Source of the DNA: Oscarella lobularis
Lineage: Eukaryota; Porifera; Homoscleromorpha; Homosclerophorida; Oscarellidae
DNA: 64,000 nucleotides
Assembly (NCBI RefSeq): GCF_947507565.1
Contig: NC_089180.1
Location: forward strand, 2,542,001 to 2,606,000
Direction of reading: 5' to 3'
Shown piece by piece: positions 21,166 to 30,789 of this stretch (its first letter is position 1; each line of letters starts with the position of its first letter). Made by a program: the position numbers and the translations under genes. The notes beneath the pieces were generated by a model. That model had not been told where the DNA came from. It ran no database searches and saw only the letters and a list, made by a program, of their open reading frames with translations.

Positions 21166-21799
21166 ACAAAACCTAAGGGGAAATTTGCAAAATTGTTTAC
21201 CAACGATCAAATGCATGCAATTCACCGAGATGGAGGAATTGGCGGTATTTCATGGACAATTGAAATTTCTGTACCTGTTAAAGGTGCATTACCGAGAATG
21301 AACTAGGCGGGGATCATCGTGGCAGTTTCTTTATGTTCTCACTGCAACTCGGGAATACTCCTAGAGTTAATTCAGTTTGAAACACCGGTTTGACCTATGA
21401 CGAAAGTGAGGAAATTGAGAATCTGAAGCTGAAGACGATATTGAAGATACAATTGAGACGAAGAGTAGCGAGATTTCAGTTGGAAGAAACATACCGTACA
21501 TATAGAAAGTATTTCATGACAGATGGTAGTATTCTATTCAGATGTACCCGGTTTAGCTATGGTATATGGAGGAACCCTACATGCTTGTCCGTATTTTCAA
21601 AAACTACCCCGGGGTTTAAAGGCACCCTGGTAAACCCCGCTCTATGCTAAATGCGGGGTAATACGTTACTCAAAAACAGGACTTTCTGAATGCGTTCAGT
21701 TCCACGAGTCGTCAGGCAATATGCAGCGTCCGACTTTCCTTTTCTCCTGCCTCATTTTCAAATCAATGTATGGTCATAAGCTTCAGACTCAGGGGCCAA

Positions 21800-22065
21800 A
21801 ATGTTGTCTTCGAAAGAGGCCGTGCATCAGAGTGATCCTCTAGGCCCTGCGTTCTTTGCACTCAAAATGCACGATTCTATTATCTGTCTTTTGCCGATCA
21901 TCCGGAAATTGTGGTTTTGGCGTACCTGAACGACGTTTTTGTTCTTGGGAAGGAATTGTCTCCGTTGAGCGCTAGTGATGCATTGAAGTCGTTTTCAGTG
22001 TTATTCATGTTGACATTGCTAATGAGAAACGCGAAATATTTTCTTTGTTCTGGATAATACAGTTT
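21800..22065 (+). pseudogene. reverse-transcriptase relic (same family as 56.8-58.6 kb)
   Basis: Reading VHQSDPLGPAFFALKMHDS and, in another frame, ADHPEIVVLAYLNDVFVLGK then SPLSASDALKSFSVLF closely parallels VHQGDPLGPFLFAVGIHD / AEHPEAVVLAYLDVFIISPE at 57800-57935. It shows that the family's polymerase box is YL(D/N)DVF. Only about 260 bases survive. Confidence 0.75.
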
Positions 22066-22330
22066 TTACGCCTCTGAAGTCGATCATCCTTTTGGATGGC
22101 ATGTCTGACCACATCGGCAATGGAAGAGAGTGAAAGGAGCCCTTCGTCCATCACAATCTTGCAACTTTCAATAAACTCTCTTGCTTTGTCAGCGGCACTG
22201 CCGGAATTTTTTGTCCCTCCGTTGTGTGAAAAGGCGATGACGCTTTATAAATCTGTGTAGTATCTCCACCTCCAATGTCTTCTAATAAGTCGAAGAAATT
22301 CATAAAAGCTTCTTCTTTTTCTCTTATGCC
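22030..22330 (-). pseudogene. coding-like relic, unrecognised
   Basis: Minus-strand reading EAFMNFFDLLEDIGGGDTTQ followed, after a one-base shift, by ADKAREFIESCKIVMDEGLL and SLSSIADVVRHAIQKDDRLQ looks like real protein sequence, but I cannot name the family. It abuts the RT relic on the opposite strand. Confidence 0.35.
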
Positions 22331-22704
22331 CTGGTCTGGTCTTGTGCACCCGTGGTGTATTTGACATCAATCATACTTCTCAGTGTAGCTAATGCAGTAA
22401 CAGTTATAAATCACTACTACTTACACAACAGCTGCCTACCAGCGGTCAACTCTTCTTCCTTTGAGAAACAGAAATAAGAGAACATTTCATCGGGGTGGCA
22501 TTTAATGAATTCCAAAAATCCTTCAAATAGCCCGTACAGAAAAGATCGTAAGCCCGGGAAAGTGAACTAAACACACAATAGAGCTCATCGCGGGCACCGC
22601 CACCAGAGATAATATGAGGCCACCAACACTCACACTACATATAGCAGTATCTCTTTGCCCGTGCTTCGCCACCAACACACACACTATGCTGTGGTATCTA
22701 TTTT

Positions 22705-22733
22705 CCCGTGCGAAGCACGGGCACCAAAACTAG
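22705..22733 (+). mobile_element. Helitron-type 3' terminus
   Basis: Perfect 7-bp stem hairpin CCCGTGC-GAA-GCACGGG (22705-22721) followed 8 bases later by CTAG (22730-22733) and then T: the 3' structure of Helitrons. An imperfect CCCGTGCTTCGCC half-copy lies about 50 bases upstream. The 5' end was not identified. Confidence 0.72.
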
Positions 22734-22739
22734 TATATC

Positions 22740-23050
22740 AAAAGAGCAATTCATCTGTCGAGTAAAGGTGACACAGAGCTACCTTTCCCTGCCCCTCCCC
22801 CCTCGTGTGCATGATCAAGTGGCACGTTATCAGCTCGCAGTTGGGTTTGCGTGCTTTGAGCGAACTTGAAGCACGACAAACCCAACGTGCTCCTTTAGTG
22901 TGTCCCTTGATGAGCGTTACTAATAAAGCGTAATTGTTATGTGCCAGTTATGTTTTAATTGTAGCGTATGTATGCCTACGTTCCAGAGAAACTTTGTACA
23001 CAAGCCGGGTGTTACTATCTATCGACTGTGACACAGAGTTGCCAACCTAG
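22740..23050 (-). repeat. hairpin-bearing dispersed repeat, copy A
   Basis: In reverse complement this matches 29830-30060: GGCACATAACAATTACGCTT, AAAGGAGCACGTTGGGTTTG, then TGCGAGCTGATAACGTG and AGCTCTGTGTC. It contains a long stem, TTGGGTTTGCGTGCTT pairing with AAGCACGACAAACCCAA, with about a 12-base loop. Confidence 0.7.
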
Positions 23051-23162
23051 AAGGAGGTAAATGCGGGGGATTGGGCGCGCCGAAAATTTTTAGACCACGC
23101 CCCTCTAAATCTATTAAACCACGCCTACATTCTACTAAAGCTACTTTTTGGAGTGCTCGTCA

Positions 23163-23783
23163 TTATATCTCTTCGTCGCTTTTTTGGCGTCTTCTTTTGC
23201 TGGGATTGAATTTGTAGCAGGGCTCAACATCGTGCATTTTGATTTCAATTATGCTCGACAAAGTTCCATTCAGGTCAAGACGAGACCGATTACTTGTTTT
23301 GTTCATCTTGATCATGCTGAAGACGCGTTCTTCTCCAGCATTCGAATATGGTAGAACGAGGACTATTTCCGCTACCTTAGCCAAAAAGCGAAATTTGAGG
23401 GTGCAGCCATCTGCTGATATTATCTGTGACAGATACGCCCAAACAATGTCCATTCTCGTAAATTCAGATATTGCCTGAGTTTCTTCGTCAACAATTTCTT
23501 CCTTGGCATCCCTCCAAACGGAACTTGCAATATCATCTTTTTCCATCAGTTGATATTCGATGAATTCGTCGTGAATTGCATCAATTTCTTCAGGTTCAAA
23601 CTTTAGAAAGTTGTTGAACCGGGTCACAAAATACTCTACGTCAGCATAATCAGCATGTTCCCTCCTTTCAAAATTAACCAATTTGGCACGTTTCAACGTT
23701 TCATCGGTTAGCGGCAGTTTTGCAACCATATACCGTGCTGCTGCTATGTAGTATTTCTTTACTGCCAACAGAAATTTTTCCAC
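23163..23783 (-). pseudogene. hAT-type transposase C-terminal region
   Basis: A 206-codon minus-strand frame starting within coding sequence: EKFLLAVKKYYIAAARYMVA, REHADYADVEYFVTRFNNFL, DIVWAYLSQIISADG, RFLAKVAEIVLVLPYSNAGE, ERVFSMIKMNKTSNRSRLDL, then GTLSSIIEIKM and a basic tail. The VLVLPYSNAGEERVFSMI block is the hAT dimerisation region (consensus P.S.A..ERxFS). The front of the transposase is not found upstream, where 23785-24000 shows no hAT coding, so this is a truncated copy. Confidence 0.75.
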
Positions 23784-24109
23784 TTTTCTTTCGGTAACGG
23801 ATACTTCGCTTTCTTACTTCCTCAGAACACAAGATAACACCCTTAGAAAGATCTCTGAGACTCACCGCAGCTACGATCCACTTCAATACCCTATTCTCTT
23901 TCCGCGCGGAGAAGACGGATTCTCTTTAGCGCAACTGTCGCCCGTTGGAGAGAAAGTCACCCCTATGAAATTCTACGCCTACCGTAGACGCTGGTTGTTA
24001 GGCGCCGGCGCTTATGACTCTAGGTTGCAAAGAAATGGGCGCTTAATAAAAAAGTGGGCGCTTAACAGTGGCTCTTTAGCGCGCGCAGACACTCTTACGC
24101 ATAAAGAAA

Positions 24110-24442
24110 ATGGCTCGGTACGCTCAGGCTGATTTGTCTTTTGAAAGCGTTATTCGCGGTCATCACGTATAGAAACGGGTTTGGGAGCCTTTCATCGGAG
24201 AAACTTTACAAGTTAGCAGAGAGGATCGTTGGGCTGTAAGTGTGGTATTGAATGGCAACATTGTCGGACATGTTCCTCGAGAAATTTCTCGACCTTTCTG
24301 GCACTTTCTTTTGCATGACGGAGAAATCAGTTGTGAAGTAACGGGTCCCAGATGATACGGAAATGGATTGGAAGTGCCTTGCAAGTATCGTTGTGCAGGA
24401 CGACGCAAACTAATTACGAAATTGAAACTACTACTACTGTGA
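24110..24442 (+). pseudogene. HIRAN-like ORF, two stops
   Basis: From ATG 24110 the frame reads SFESVIRGHHV, a TAG, WEPFIGETLQVSREDRWAVS, VVLNGNIVGHVPREISRPFW, GEISCEVTGPR, a TGA, YGNGLEVPCKY and KLITKLKLLLL to a stop at 24440. The blocks E-R/D-x-x-A-V-x-V, GxxVGHVPREIS, VTG and GLEVPCKY define the HIRAN-like small proteins known from cnidarian and sponge genomes. HIRAN folds bind single-stranded DNA ends in helicases such as HLTF; that role here is inference. It faces a pogo/Tigger C-terminus (minus, 24588). The reading otherwise needs no frameshift, so it is recently dead. Confidence 0.78.
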
Positions 24443-24587
24443 ACCCAATCATCGGTTACTCAACATTAGCACGGACAGCTAGGCTTTGTGACAGTACAAT
24501 GTTATTAGCACGGACACGCTTTGTGACAGTACCATGCAATGACCTTTCATTCTTTCAGTTCCTGCTCTTCCGGCTCATTATCGTCGT

Positions 24588-25103
24588 CTAAGCTCTCAAA
24601 AGGGTCCTCTTCGTCGTCTGTATAGCTCTCAAAGGGTCCTCTTCGTCGTCTGTATATTTGTCTGAGCTGTTGCAGGTGTAGCTGAATTTGTTGTCGTCAA
24701 GTCCTTCAATGTGAATATCACCGTCATCTGACCCGTTTACCGGCAAGGCAATTCCAACCTTCCTAAAGCTAAAGCTACGAATAATCATTTCTTTGTTATC
24801 AGCGACTTCTTGCCAGGCCTCGCCAATCCATTTCGTAAGCAATATTCTTCTGGCACTAGCGGTAATTTTCCCTTCAACGTATAGTTGCAAATTTTATTTT
24901 ATGTGTGTAGTAGCAAGGCGATCGACAATGGCCTTGAACGGCTTGTTGACGGAAACGTCAATAGGTTGAACGAGAGACGTGCAGCCACCTAATAATTATT
25001 TCTAGATATCATCTCGGCTAGCTACCTGGCACGTATGTTATTTCAGTGCTGCACTCGTCTGCTAATATTTTCTTAATTGTTTCTGTTTTCTGTGCTTTGT
25101 GTA
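24588..25103 (-). pseudogene. pogo/Tigger transposase C-terminal half, spliced
   Basis: Minus-strand exon 1 reads LVIDVHKAQKTETIKKILAD and ECSTEITYVP. A GT-AG intron (GTAGCTAG to TTATTAG, about 50 bases near 24995-25040) joins it in frame to GGCTSLVQPIDVSVNKPFK. Then follow an AIVDRL segment, one in-frame stop, ASARRILLTKWIGEAWQEVA, VGIALPVNGSDDGDIHIEGL and an acidic tail ending at 24588. The second and third catalytic Asp (LVIDVHKAQ, QPID) are present. Upstream the gene is cut by the minisatellite at 25110. Confidence 0.8.
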
Positions 25104-25109
25104 CGTCAA

Positions 25110-25800
25110 TGACTAGGACTTTCGTCGATAAGAGAAACGTCACCATGAGATCGACTATAAGAGAAACGGTTGCATGACATGTCATTCGTCTCTAAGAGGA
25201 ACCGCAGCATGAGATGCACTCTTTCGTCACTTAGAGAAACGACGGCATCAGATGCCGCTTTCGATTATAAAAGAAACGGCAACATGAGATGCCGCTTTCG
25301 ACTATAAGAGAAACGGCAGCCTGATATCGACTATAAGAGAAACGGGAACATAAAATTGCGCATTCATCTCTAAGAGGAACCGCAGCATGAGATGCATCTT
25401 TCGTCACTAAGAGAAACGGCGGTATTAGATGCCGCGACTATAAAAGAAACGGCAGCATGAGATGCCGCTTTCGACTATAAGAGAAACGGCAGCCTGAGAT
25501 CGACTATAAGAGAAACGGGAACATGACATGCCGCATTCGTCTCTAACAGGAACCGCAGCATGAGATGCATCTTTCGTCACTTAGCGAAACGGCGGCATCA
25601 GATGCCGCTTTCGACGATAAAAGAAACGGAAGCAAGAGGTGCCGCTTTCGACTATAAAAGAAAATGCAGCATGAGATGCAGCTTTCGTCTATAAGAGAAA
25701 CGTCACCATGAGTTCTCGCTTGCTAGAGAGACGGCAGCATTAGATCCCGCTTCCGCCTATAAGAGAAACGGCTGCATGAGATTTCGCTTTCGTGTGTTAG
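25110..25800. repeat. palindromic minisatellite, about 37-bp unit, array 1
   Basis: About 18 variable units of the type CTATAAGAGAAACGGCAGCATGAGATGCCGCTTTCGA. Each full unit contains the inverted repeat CGGC-ATGAGAT-GCCG. Units differ by point changes and by internal deletions of the palindrome. The same unit forms a second array at 44640-45105. The array lies exactly between the Tigger fragment and the tyrosine-recombinase relic. Confidence 0.9.
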
Positions 25801-25801
25801 C

Positions 25802-26195
25802 ATGAGATGCCGCTTTGCTTTTGCTTCACTTGTTTCTTTGGTTTCCTGTGAGCGGGTGCCGCACCTCACGCCTGGCGACGTCGCTTTCGACTCTCTGCAG
25901 GCCTCATCGTGGCTATTCGCATCAAGCTGTCTAAGACGGACCCCTTCCGTCAGGGAGCTTCGGTGGTGCTCGGGCGTACGGTTTATTGGCTATGCCCGGT
26001 AGTTGCGCTGGCGGCCTACTTGGTGGTGAGAAGTTGGTCGGTGGGCTCTCTCTTCGGTTTCGAGAGCGGTGCCCCTCTTTCGCTCTCCCTTGGTAATATT
26101 TGTGCGCGCGGCTCTCCGGCAGGCCCGCGTTCAAGAGGCCTCTTACTCCGGCCACAGTTTCCGCATCGGGGCGGCAAACACGGCGGCTTACCCAG
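25802..26195 (+). pseudogene. DIRS-type tyrosine recombinase relic
   Basis: Reading ERVPHLTPGDVAFDSL, IRIKLSKTDPFRQGASVVLG, RTVYWLCPVVALAAYLVVRS, SLFGFESGAPLS and, in a second frame, YSGHSFRIGAANTAA. The KxSKTDPFRQG and GHSFRIGAA blocks are hallmarks of the tyrosine recombinases of DIRS/Ngaro retrotransposons; GHSFR carries the HxxR catalytic pair. The final LGRW...Y block is not found and the first Arg box is replaced by minisatellite, so it is truncated at both sides with a frameshift near 26085. Confidence 0.78.
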
Positions 26196-26509
26196 TTTTT
26201 CTTACCGAGCCGTCCGCTGCCTAAACGTGAGAAGTTTGGAGTCAGCAAAAGTCAATCGAAGAGGATACAAACGATCCGATGATGAAAGATTAGATGTAGG
26301 TGAAATGCTCCAGAATGTGCAACGTTTATAAGGCTGCTATGTATAGGAAATAATGATAACATGGTGCTCTGCGTGTCACGGGCAATGACTTCGCACATTG
26401 CCTCTGCGGTAGACCGATCGGCGCTGTTTATTGAAAAGCACAGACTGCAGACCTCCATGCACCACTGAGGCACTCTGCAAGTGGAGGCTCCAGTGGGCGT
26501 CTGCCTCCA

Positions 26510-26888
26510 TAAGTCATACTGCCTGGGTAAGAAGATCGTCTGCTGTTGTCGCCAGGTCGAGTGCGTCTGTGGAGTCGGTCGCTGCGCCGGCGCGAGCTGC
26601 AGCCGTCGGCGCGTCGAAGCTTTCCATGTTGACAAGAGTTCCTCGAAAGTGGTCGGCTGTTATGCGTAGAAATCTGACGGAAACAGAAGAAGCGTCGACG
26701 AACTACGTTTTTTCAGAAAAAGGAAGACAGTAGCCTCGGAAACCATGACTCTTTCCCCGCGCGCTACGCGGCTGAGCGAGAGTCAGGAAAATTGTATAGA
26801 GCGGGGTTCCTTTGACCGCTAACTATCCAATGAGAGCGCTAACTTCCAAGAACGTTCAGATAATTAGCGTCGAGCTTTGGTAATGAAT
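26510..26888 (-). repeat. inverted duplicate of 30215-30565
   Basis: In reverse complement this repeats 30215-30565 almost exactly: TTACATTCATTACCAAAG, GAACCCCGCTCTATACAATT, GCGCGGGGAAAGAGTCATGG and ACATGGAAAGCTTCGACGCG. Compared with the other copy it has about 30 extra bases (CGCATAACAGCCGACCAC region) before the internal ATG. The frame from that ATG reads SFDAPTAAARAGAATDSTDA, LDLATTAD, coding-like but unrecognised. Confidence 0.85.
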
Positions 26889-26889
26889 G

Positions 26890-27530
26890 TAATTAGCGCC
26901 CCTAAAGCCGTGTTACGCTCTCTCGGTCAGCTACGTCAGCCTTTGTTCTGCCGTAGTAGATTCTTCTCTTATCTTTACACATTTATAGCGAAGCATCGCC
27001 AAGGCCAACTTCCACTAGGAGGAGATACGTATGGATTTTCTCGCAGCAACCTACTTTCACATATGTATAGTGCTAAAATCCTACATATTTTTTTCGATTT
27101 GTTGTTAACGCGCCCCTCCAGCGGGTAAACTGAAGGACGTGTACTACCCCCTAGCGCACGTAACTATATGTAGGCCTAGCTAGTGAAGGAGACGTTTTCT
27201 GAAAAGTATTGGACGGACATTAAGGTGCGCTCTCAATAAAGTTTTTTCTTGACGCTGCTTCAATGGAAAAAATGTGAAAATTAACAAAAACCTCAAGTTA
27301 ATGAGTGCTGCTGAAAACGGATTAATCTGAGACATTTGTATGCAAAATTATTTCTTTTTCTTTTTAACTAGCTAGAGGAAACGTTCAAATAAAATAAATA
27401 AAATAAAATAAATAAATAAATAAATAAATAAAATAAATAAAATGAAATTGCCGATGATGACATAACTTCAAGTCAAAAGAAGAGCTTCTTTAGCTCTGGT
27501 AGGGCTTTTCCTTTCTTCTCATAGTATTGT
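26890..27530. other. no gene; (AAAT)n microsatellite
   Basis: A simple AAATAAATA/AAAATAAAT tract occupies 27388-27443. The rest shows no coding signal. Confidence 0.5.
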
Positions 27531-27600
27531 ACTAGCTGTTTAATACCCGGCTACGCCGGGTACCCGTATTGAATAATTTGTAGTGTTATGTTGAAGTGAT

Positions 27601-28707
27601 CTAATTAAAGATTTCATGGTAGACAATATTTTTAGTTTTGTTGTTTTGTCGGGAGCAAACGCGTGAGCATGCAACGTACAATTGGCCGTGGGAGAAGCAA
27701 TGAGATCTAAGCGACAATCCTGCGGTTTCGAGTGTTTGACCCTGAGCCTTGTTGATGGTCATGGCAAAACAGAGGCGGATAGGGAATTGCAAGCGTTTGA
27801 ACGGAATTAGGGCGTCGGACGGGATAAGGGGTATTCTAGGGATAAAGACAGATTCGTTTTTGTATTGGCCCATGGCAATGTTGGCCTCCATGACATTGCG
27901 TCTAAGTCGCGTAATAATGAGTTTGGTTCCATTGCAAAGTCTAGGAGCGTCTAGGTTGCGTAAAAGGATTATCGGGGCTCCTTCTTTGAGATAGAGACGA
28001 TGTGGTGGTAAGCCAGATGGCAGGAGGGAGTTGAGGAGTTCTACAGGATAGAGTATTGCGGCGTCTATGTCGGCAGGTGTGTCGATGGATAAGTATTCTT
28101 TTGCATTGGTCGGTAACTGTTGAATAAGAGAATCGTTGATGCCTGCCACGACTTCGTTAGTCGGTGCGAGTATGGCTATGTTGGAGAGCCACGTTGTGTC
28201 GGTGTAGTTGCGTGCGAGGTCGGGGAATACGGCGTCCCGGAGCTGTTGTGAAGAGTGGACAGGGTGTCCGCAAGGAACTTGAATGAGATTTTGGTCGTCA
28301 GGTGGTATTAGACCGTTTCCAATGCGAAGAAGAAGTTCACTGTATTGGCGTGCGTCGTCGTCGTTGTCAATGCGGAGTCTCATGTTGGTGTGAAGATTCA
28401 TGATCCTGACGTGGGGCCAGGATTTTAGGGATGCTCGAACTTGGTCGAGTCGTGTTCCTCTTTGAATCACGGGAAGAATTTGGCGAAAGTCTCCTGCGAG
28501 AAGAAGAATTATTCCTCCCTTAATGGTGTCGTTTTGACGAATATCTCTCAATGTGCGATCACGTCTTCGTAAAGAAAACTCCGTCGTTTGGATACGGCCC
28601 TTACTTCGTTGTGACTTACCATCCGCTTCGTTTGATTTTGCTTCTTCGGATCTCGCTGCCGCCGCCGTGTCAGAGCGATCATAAAATTTCTCCTCTTCAA
28701 TCTTCAT
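27601..28707 (-). pseudogene. Helitron PIF1-like helicase, C-terminal half fused to element leader
   Basis: A 368-codon open frame. The first 55 residues (TAAAARSEEAKSNEADGKSQ) belong to the element leader also seen at 63850-63980. At about residue 55 the frame enters helicase: LRDIRQNDTIKGGIILLLAG, DFRQILPVIQRGTR, LHTNMRLR, SNIAILAPTNEVVAGIND, LRNLDAPRLCNGTKLIITRL, FAMTINKAQGQTLETAGL, LYVACSRV. Motifs III-VI of SF1 PIF1 helicases are present; Walker A and B are gone, so the intact frame cannot unwind DNA. The uninterrupted join suggests the internal deletion is recent or was kept in frame by chance. Confidence 0.85.
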
Positions 28708-29099
28708 AGATTTACTCTTCTTTTTGACTTCGTTCCTTCGGATCCCGCCGAGCCAGAAGATCTCTCCTGATCAGATTTCTTTTTTTCTTCAGATCTGACT
28801 GATTTTGTTTCTGCTGTCTTCGTTCCTCTCGTTTCCAACGTAACGCCTCCTCCAAACAAACATCGACAACCTTCATCAAATTGGCCTCGCTTTTCTGTTC
28901 TTTTTGACCTCCCAGGTGCCAAGTGTTGGAGTAGTCTCGCGTAGCCAGACCCCCCCCCCCCCCCCCCCCCCCCGGTGTTGATATCCACGCCAGGAGAGGG
29001 TCTGGTCACATCCCTTTGACGTCTCTGTGTTCCGCTGCGGGGGATAATTGGTAGACACAGGTCGCGTTGCCATAGCGTGTCGCACGCGACTAGTAGCAA
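28704..29099 (-). pseudogene. Helitron leader ORF interrupted by a poly(C) tract
   Basis: Minus-strand reading DVTRPSPGVDINTG, then poly-Gly from the C24 run, LLQHLAPGRSKRTEKRG, and a basic/acidic stretch (VRSEEKKKSDQERSSGSAGS). The same protein is read, without the homopolymer, at 63580-63900 on the plus strand. It probably is the start of the Helitron protein and not a separate gene. Confidence 0.5.
28950..28973. repeat. poly(C) tract of 24 bases
   Basis: Twenty-four consecutive C. Absent from the homologous copy at about 63630, where the sequence is CAAGGCGGAGGGTGCGG, so it is an expansion or an assembly artefact. Confidence 0.95.
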
Positions 29100-29409
29100 C
29101 GTTAGTCTTACGGTAGAATCGATCAGAAGCTCTGTGTTCGGTAGGTCGAGATTAGCGCGGCAAAAACCAGGTCGGCTTTAGACATAAATTTTAGACTATC
29201 AACCTATCTATACTTTAAAACATTCAACAAGATCTATTTTTGAAAAGGCAGTACGAGAACTGCGGAAACCGGTTGCATAAAGAACAGAGAACTCAAACGT
29301 TTTTTAATTACATTTTCATTGACAAGCGTATTTGGGGAAGACGAGGGGAAGGACGAACGCCGTCCCAAACTACCTCAAAAAATTTTTTTATTAAACAAGG
29401 AACAAGATC

Positions 29410-29609
29410 NNNNNNNNNNNNNNNNNNNNNNNNNNNNNNNNNNNNNNNNNNNNNNNNNNNNNNNNNNNNNNNNNNNNNNNNNNNNNNNNNNNNNNNNNNN
29501 NNNNNNNNNNNNNNNNNNNNNNNNNNNNNNNNNNNNNNNNNNNNNNNNNNNNNNNNNNNNNNNNNNNNNNNNNNNNNNNNNNNNNNNNNNNNNNNNNNNN
29601 NNNNNNNNN
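29410..29609. other. assembly gap, 200 N
   Basis: Exactly 200 N, a conventional placeholder length. Open frames crossing it are meaningless. Confidence 0.99.
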
Positions 29610-29653
29610 CTGGTGGGAGGGGCTCTCAAACGTGATCGGCCAAAATCTCAAAG

Positions 29654-29655
<2 letters not shown>

Positions 29656-29689
<34 letters not shown>
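29656..29689. repeat. (TCTG)n microsatellite
   Basis: About eight tandem TCTG units directly after the gap; it may be what broke the assembly. Confidence 0.9.
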
Positions 29690-29829
29690 GGTATACCCTG
29701 ACGTCACAATCGCACTTAGGCCAATCACACACACAGGTGCCTTTATGACATCACAGTCATTGTGATGTAATACTCTCCCGTATTTTGAACAAAATGTACG
29801 TAAAAGGTGACGTCACAGTAGATAGGAAC

Positions 29830-30214
29830 CCCGGATTGTGGGAGTAGGCATATTATACAGGCCACTTTATCAAGGATAAATATAACGGGCACATAGCAAT
29901 GAGCTTTATCAGTAACGTTCATAAAGGGAACACAGTAAAGGAGCAAGTTGGGTTTGTCGTGCTCTCGCAGCACGCAAACCCAATTGCGAGCTGATAATGG
30001 GCCTCATGACACGATCACCCAAAGAGGCAGAGGGGTACAGCTCTGTGTCGCCCATACATAAAAGTCAAATTGTAGGCTTTTGCGGAAAATAAAGCGTGGT
30101 TAGGCAGTGCGATGCAAGGTGTGTAAATAGGCTTTACTATAATTAGAGTAATAAGAATGTGCTGAGGGTGTTCGGGGATCCCATGATGGCTCACGAAAGG
30201 CCATCATTATCTAG
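29830..30214 (+). mobile_element. Helitron-type end with two hairpins; hairpin repeat copy B
   Basis: Contains TTGGGTTTGTCGTGCT-CTCGC-AGCACGCAAACCCAA (29948-29983, 15 paired bases with one bulged T), homologous to 22830-22890. It ends with hairpin ATGATGGC-TCACGAAAG-GCCATCAT (30183-30207), then TAT and CTAG (30211-30214). The same terminal hairpin and ATTATCTAG end occur at 62318-62347. The flank after CTAG (TTACATTCATTACCAAAG) is present without the element at 26870-26888, which defines the 3' boundary. Confidence 0.72.
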
Positions 30215-30565
30215 TTACATTCATTACCAAAGTTCGACGCTAATTATCTGAACGTTCTTGGAAGTTAGCGCTCTCATTGGATAGTTAGCGGTCAAAGGAA
30301 CCCCGCTCTATACAATTTTCCTGACTCTCGCTCAGCCGCGTAGCGCGCGGGGAAAGAGTCATGGTTTCCGAGGCTACTGTCTTCCTTTTTCTGAAAAAAC
30401 GTAGTTCGTCGACGCTTCTTCTGTTTCCGTCAGAGGAACTCTTGTCAACATGGAAAGCTTCGACGCGCCGACGGCTGCAGCTCGCGCCGGCGCAGCGACC
30501 GACTCCACAGACGCACTCGACCTGGCGACAACAGCAGACTATCTTCTTACCCAGGCAGTGTGGCT
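30215..30565 (+). repeat. inverted duplicate of 26510-26888
   Basis: Same sequence as the minus-strand copy described at 26510-26888, here lacking about 30 bases before the internal ATG (the join GTTTCCGTCAG|AGGAACTC near 30434 resembles a splice-type deletion). It then diverges at about 30565 into Helitron 3' flank. Confidence 0.85.
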
Positions 30566-30789
30566 AGCGGCAGAAAGACCCTCACCTTTCCAACCTTAAC
30601 CTACGCCTCAAAAGAAGCCAAAATTTTTGGGTCACGTGGCGTACGGACCTCTCCGTGGTGTGGCCTTAGTAACGCTGACACGTACGCCCATGATTAAAGC
30701 ACGAATTTGAAACCTGAAATGTAGCACCAACTTACGCCCTTGCGTGTGCGGGTAAATAACCGCACCAGAACGGAAAATTTGGACAACAA

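Larger units (their letters stand above)
27532..29190 (-). mobile_element. internally deleted Helitron (minus strand)
   Basis: The 3' end on the minus strand is a hairpin CCCGGC-GTA-GCCGGG (27546-27561) followed by TATTAAACAG and CTAG (27532-27535). The 5' part (28560-29190) is repeated at 63394-64000, beginning TTTATGTCTAAAGCCGAC. Between them lie an N-terminal, Lys/Glu/Arg-rich coding stretch and only the second half of the helicase, so most of Rep and the Walker A half were lost. Confidence 0.72.

Noticed and set aside
25110-25800. Regular palindromic units resemble a CRISPR array
   Set aside because: The whole unit is repeated, there are no unique spacers, the setting is a eukaryotic genome with introns, and no cas-like gene is present.
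28876-29085. Poly-Gly protein segment
   Set aside because: Generated by a poly(C) tract that the homologous copy at 63.6 kb lacks.
29240-29765. Open frames across the run of N
   Set aside because: They contain unknown residues from the 200-N gap and are not real.
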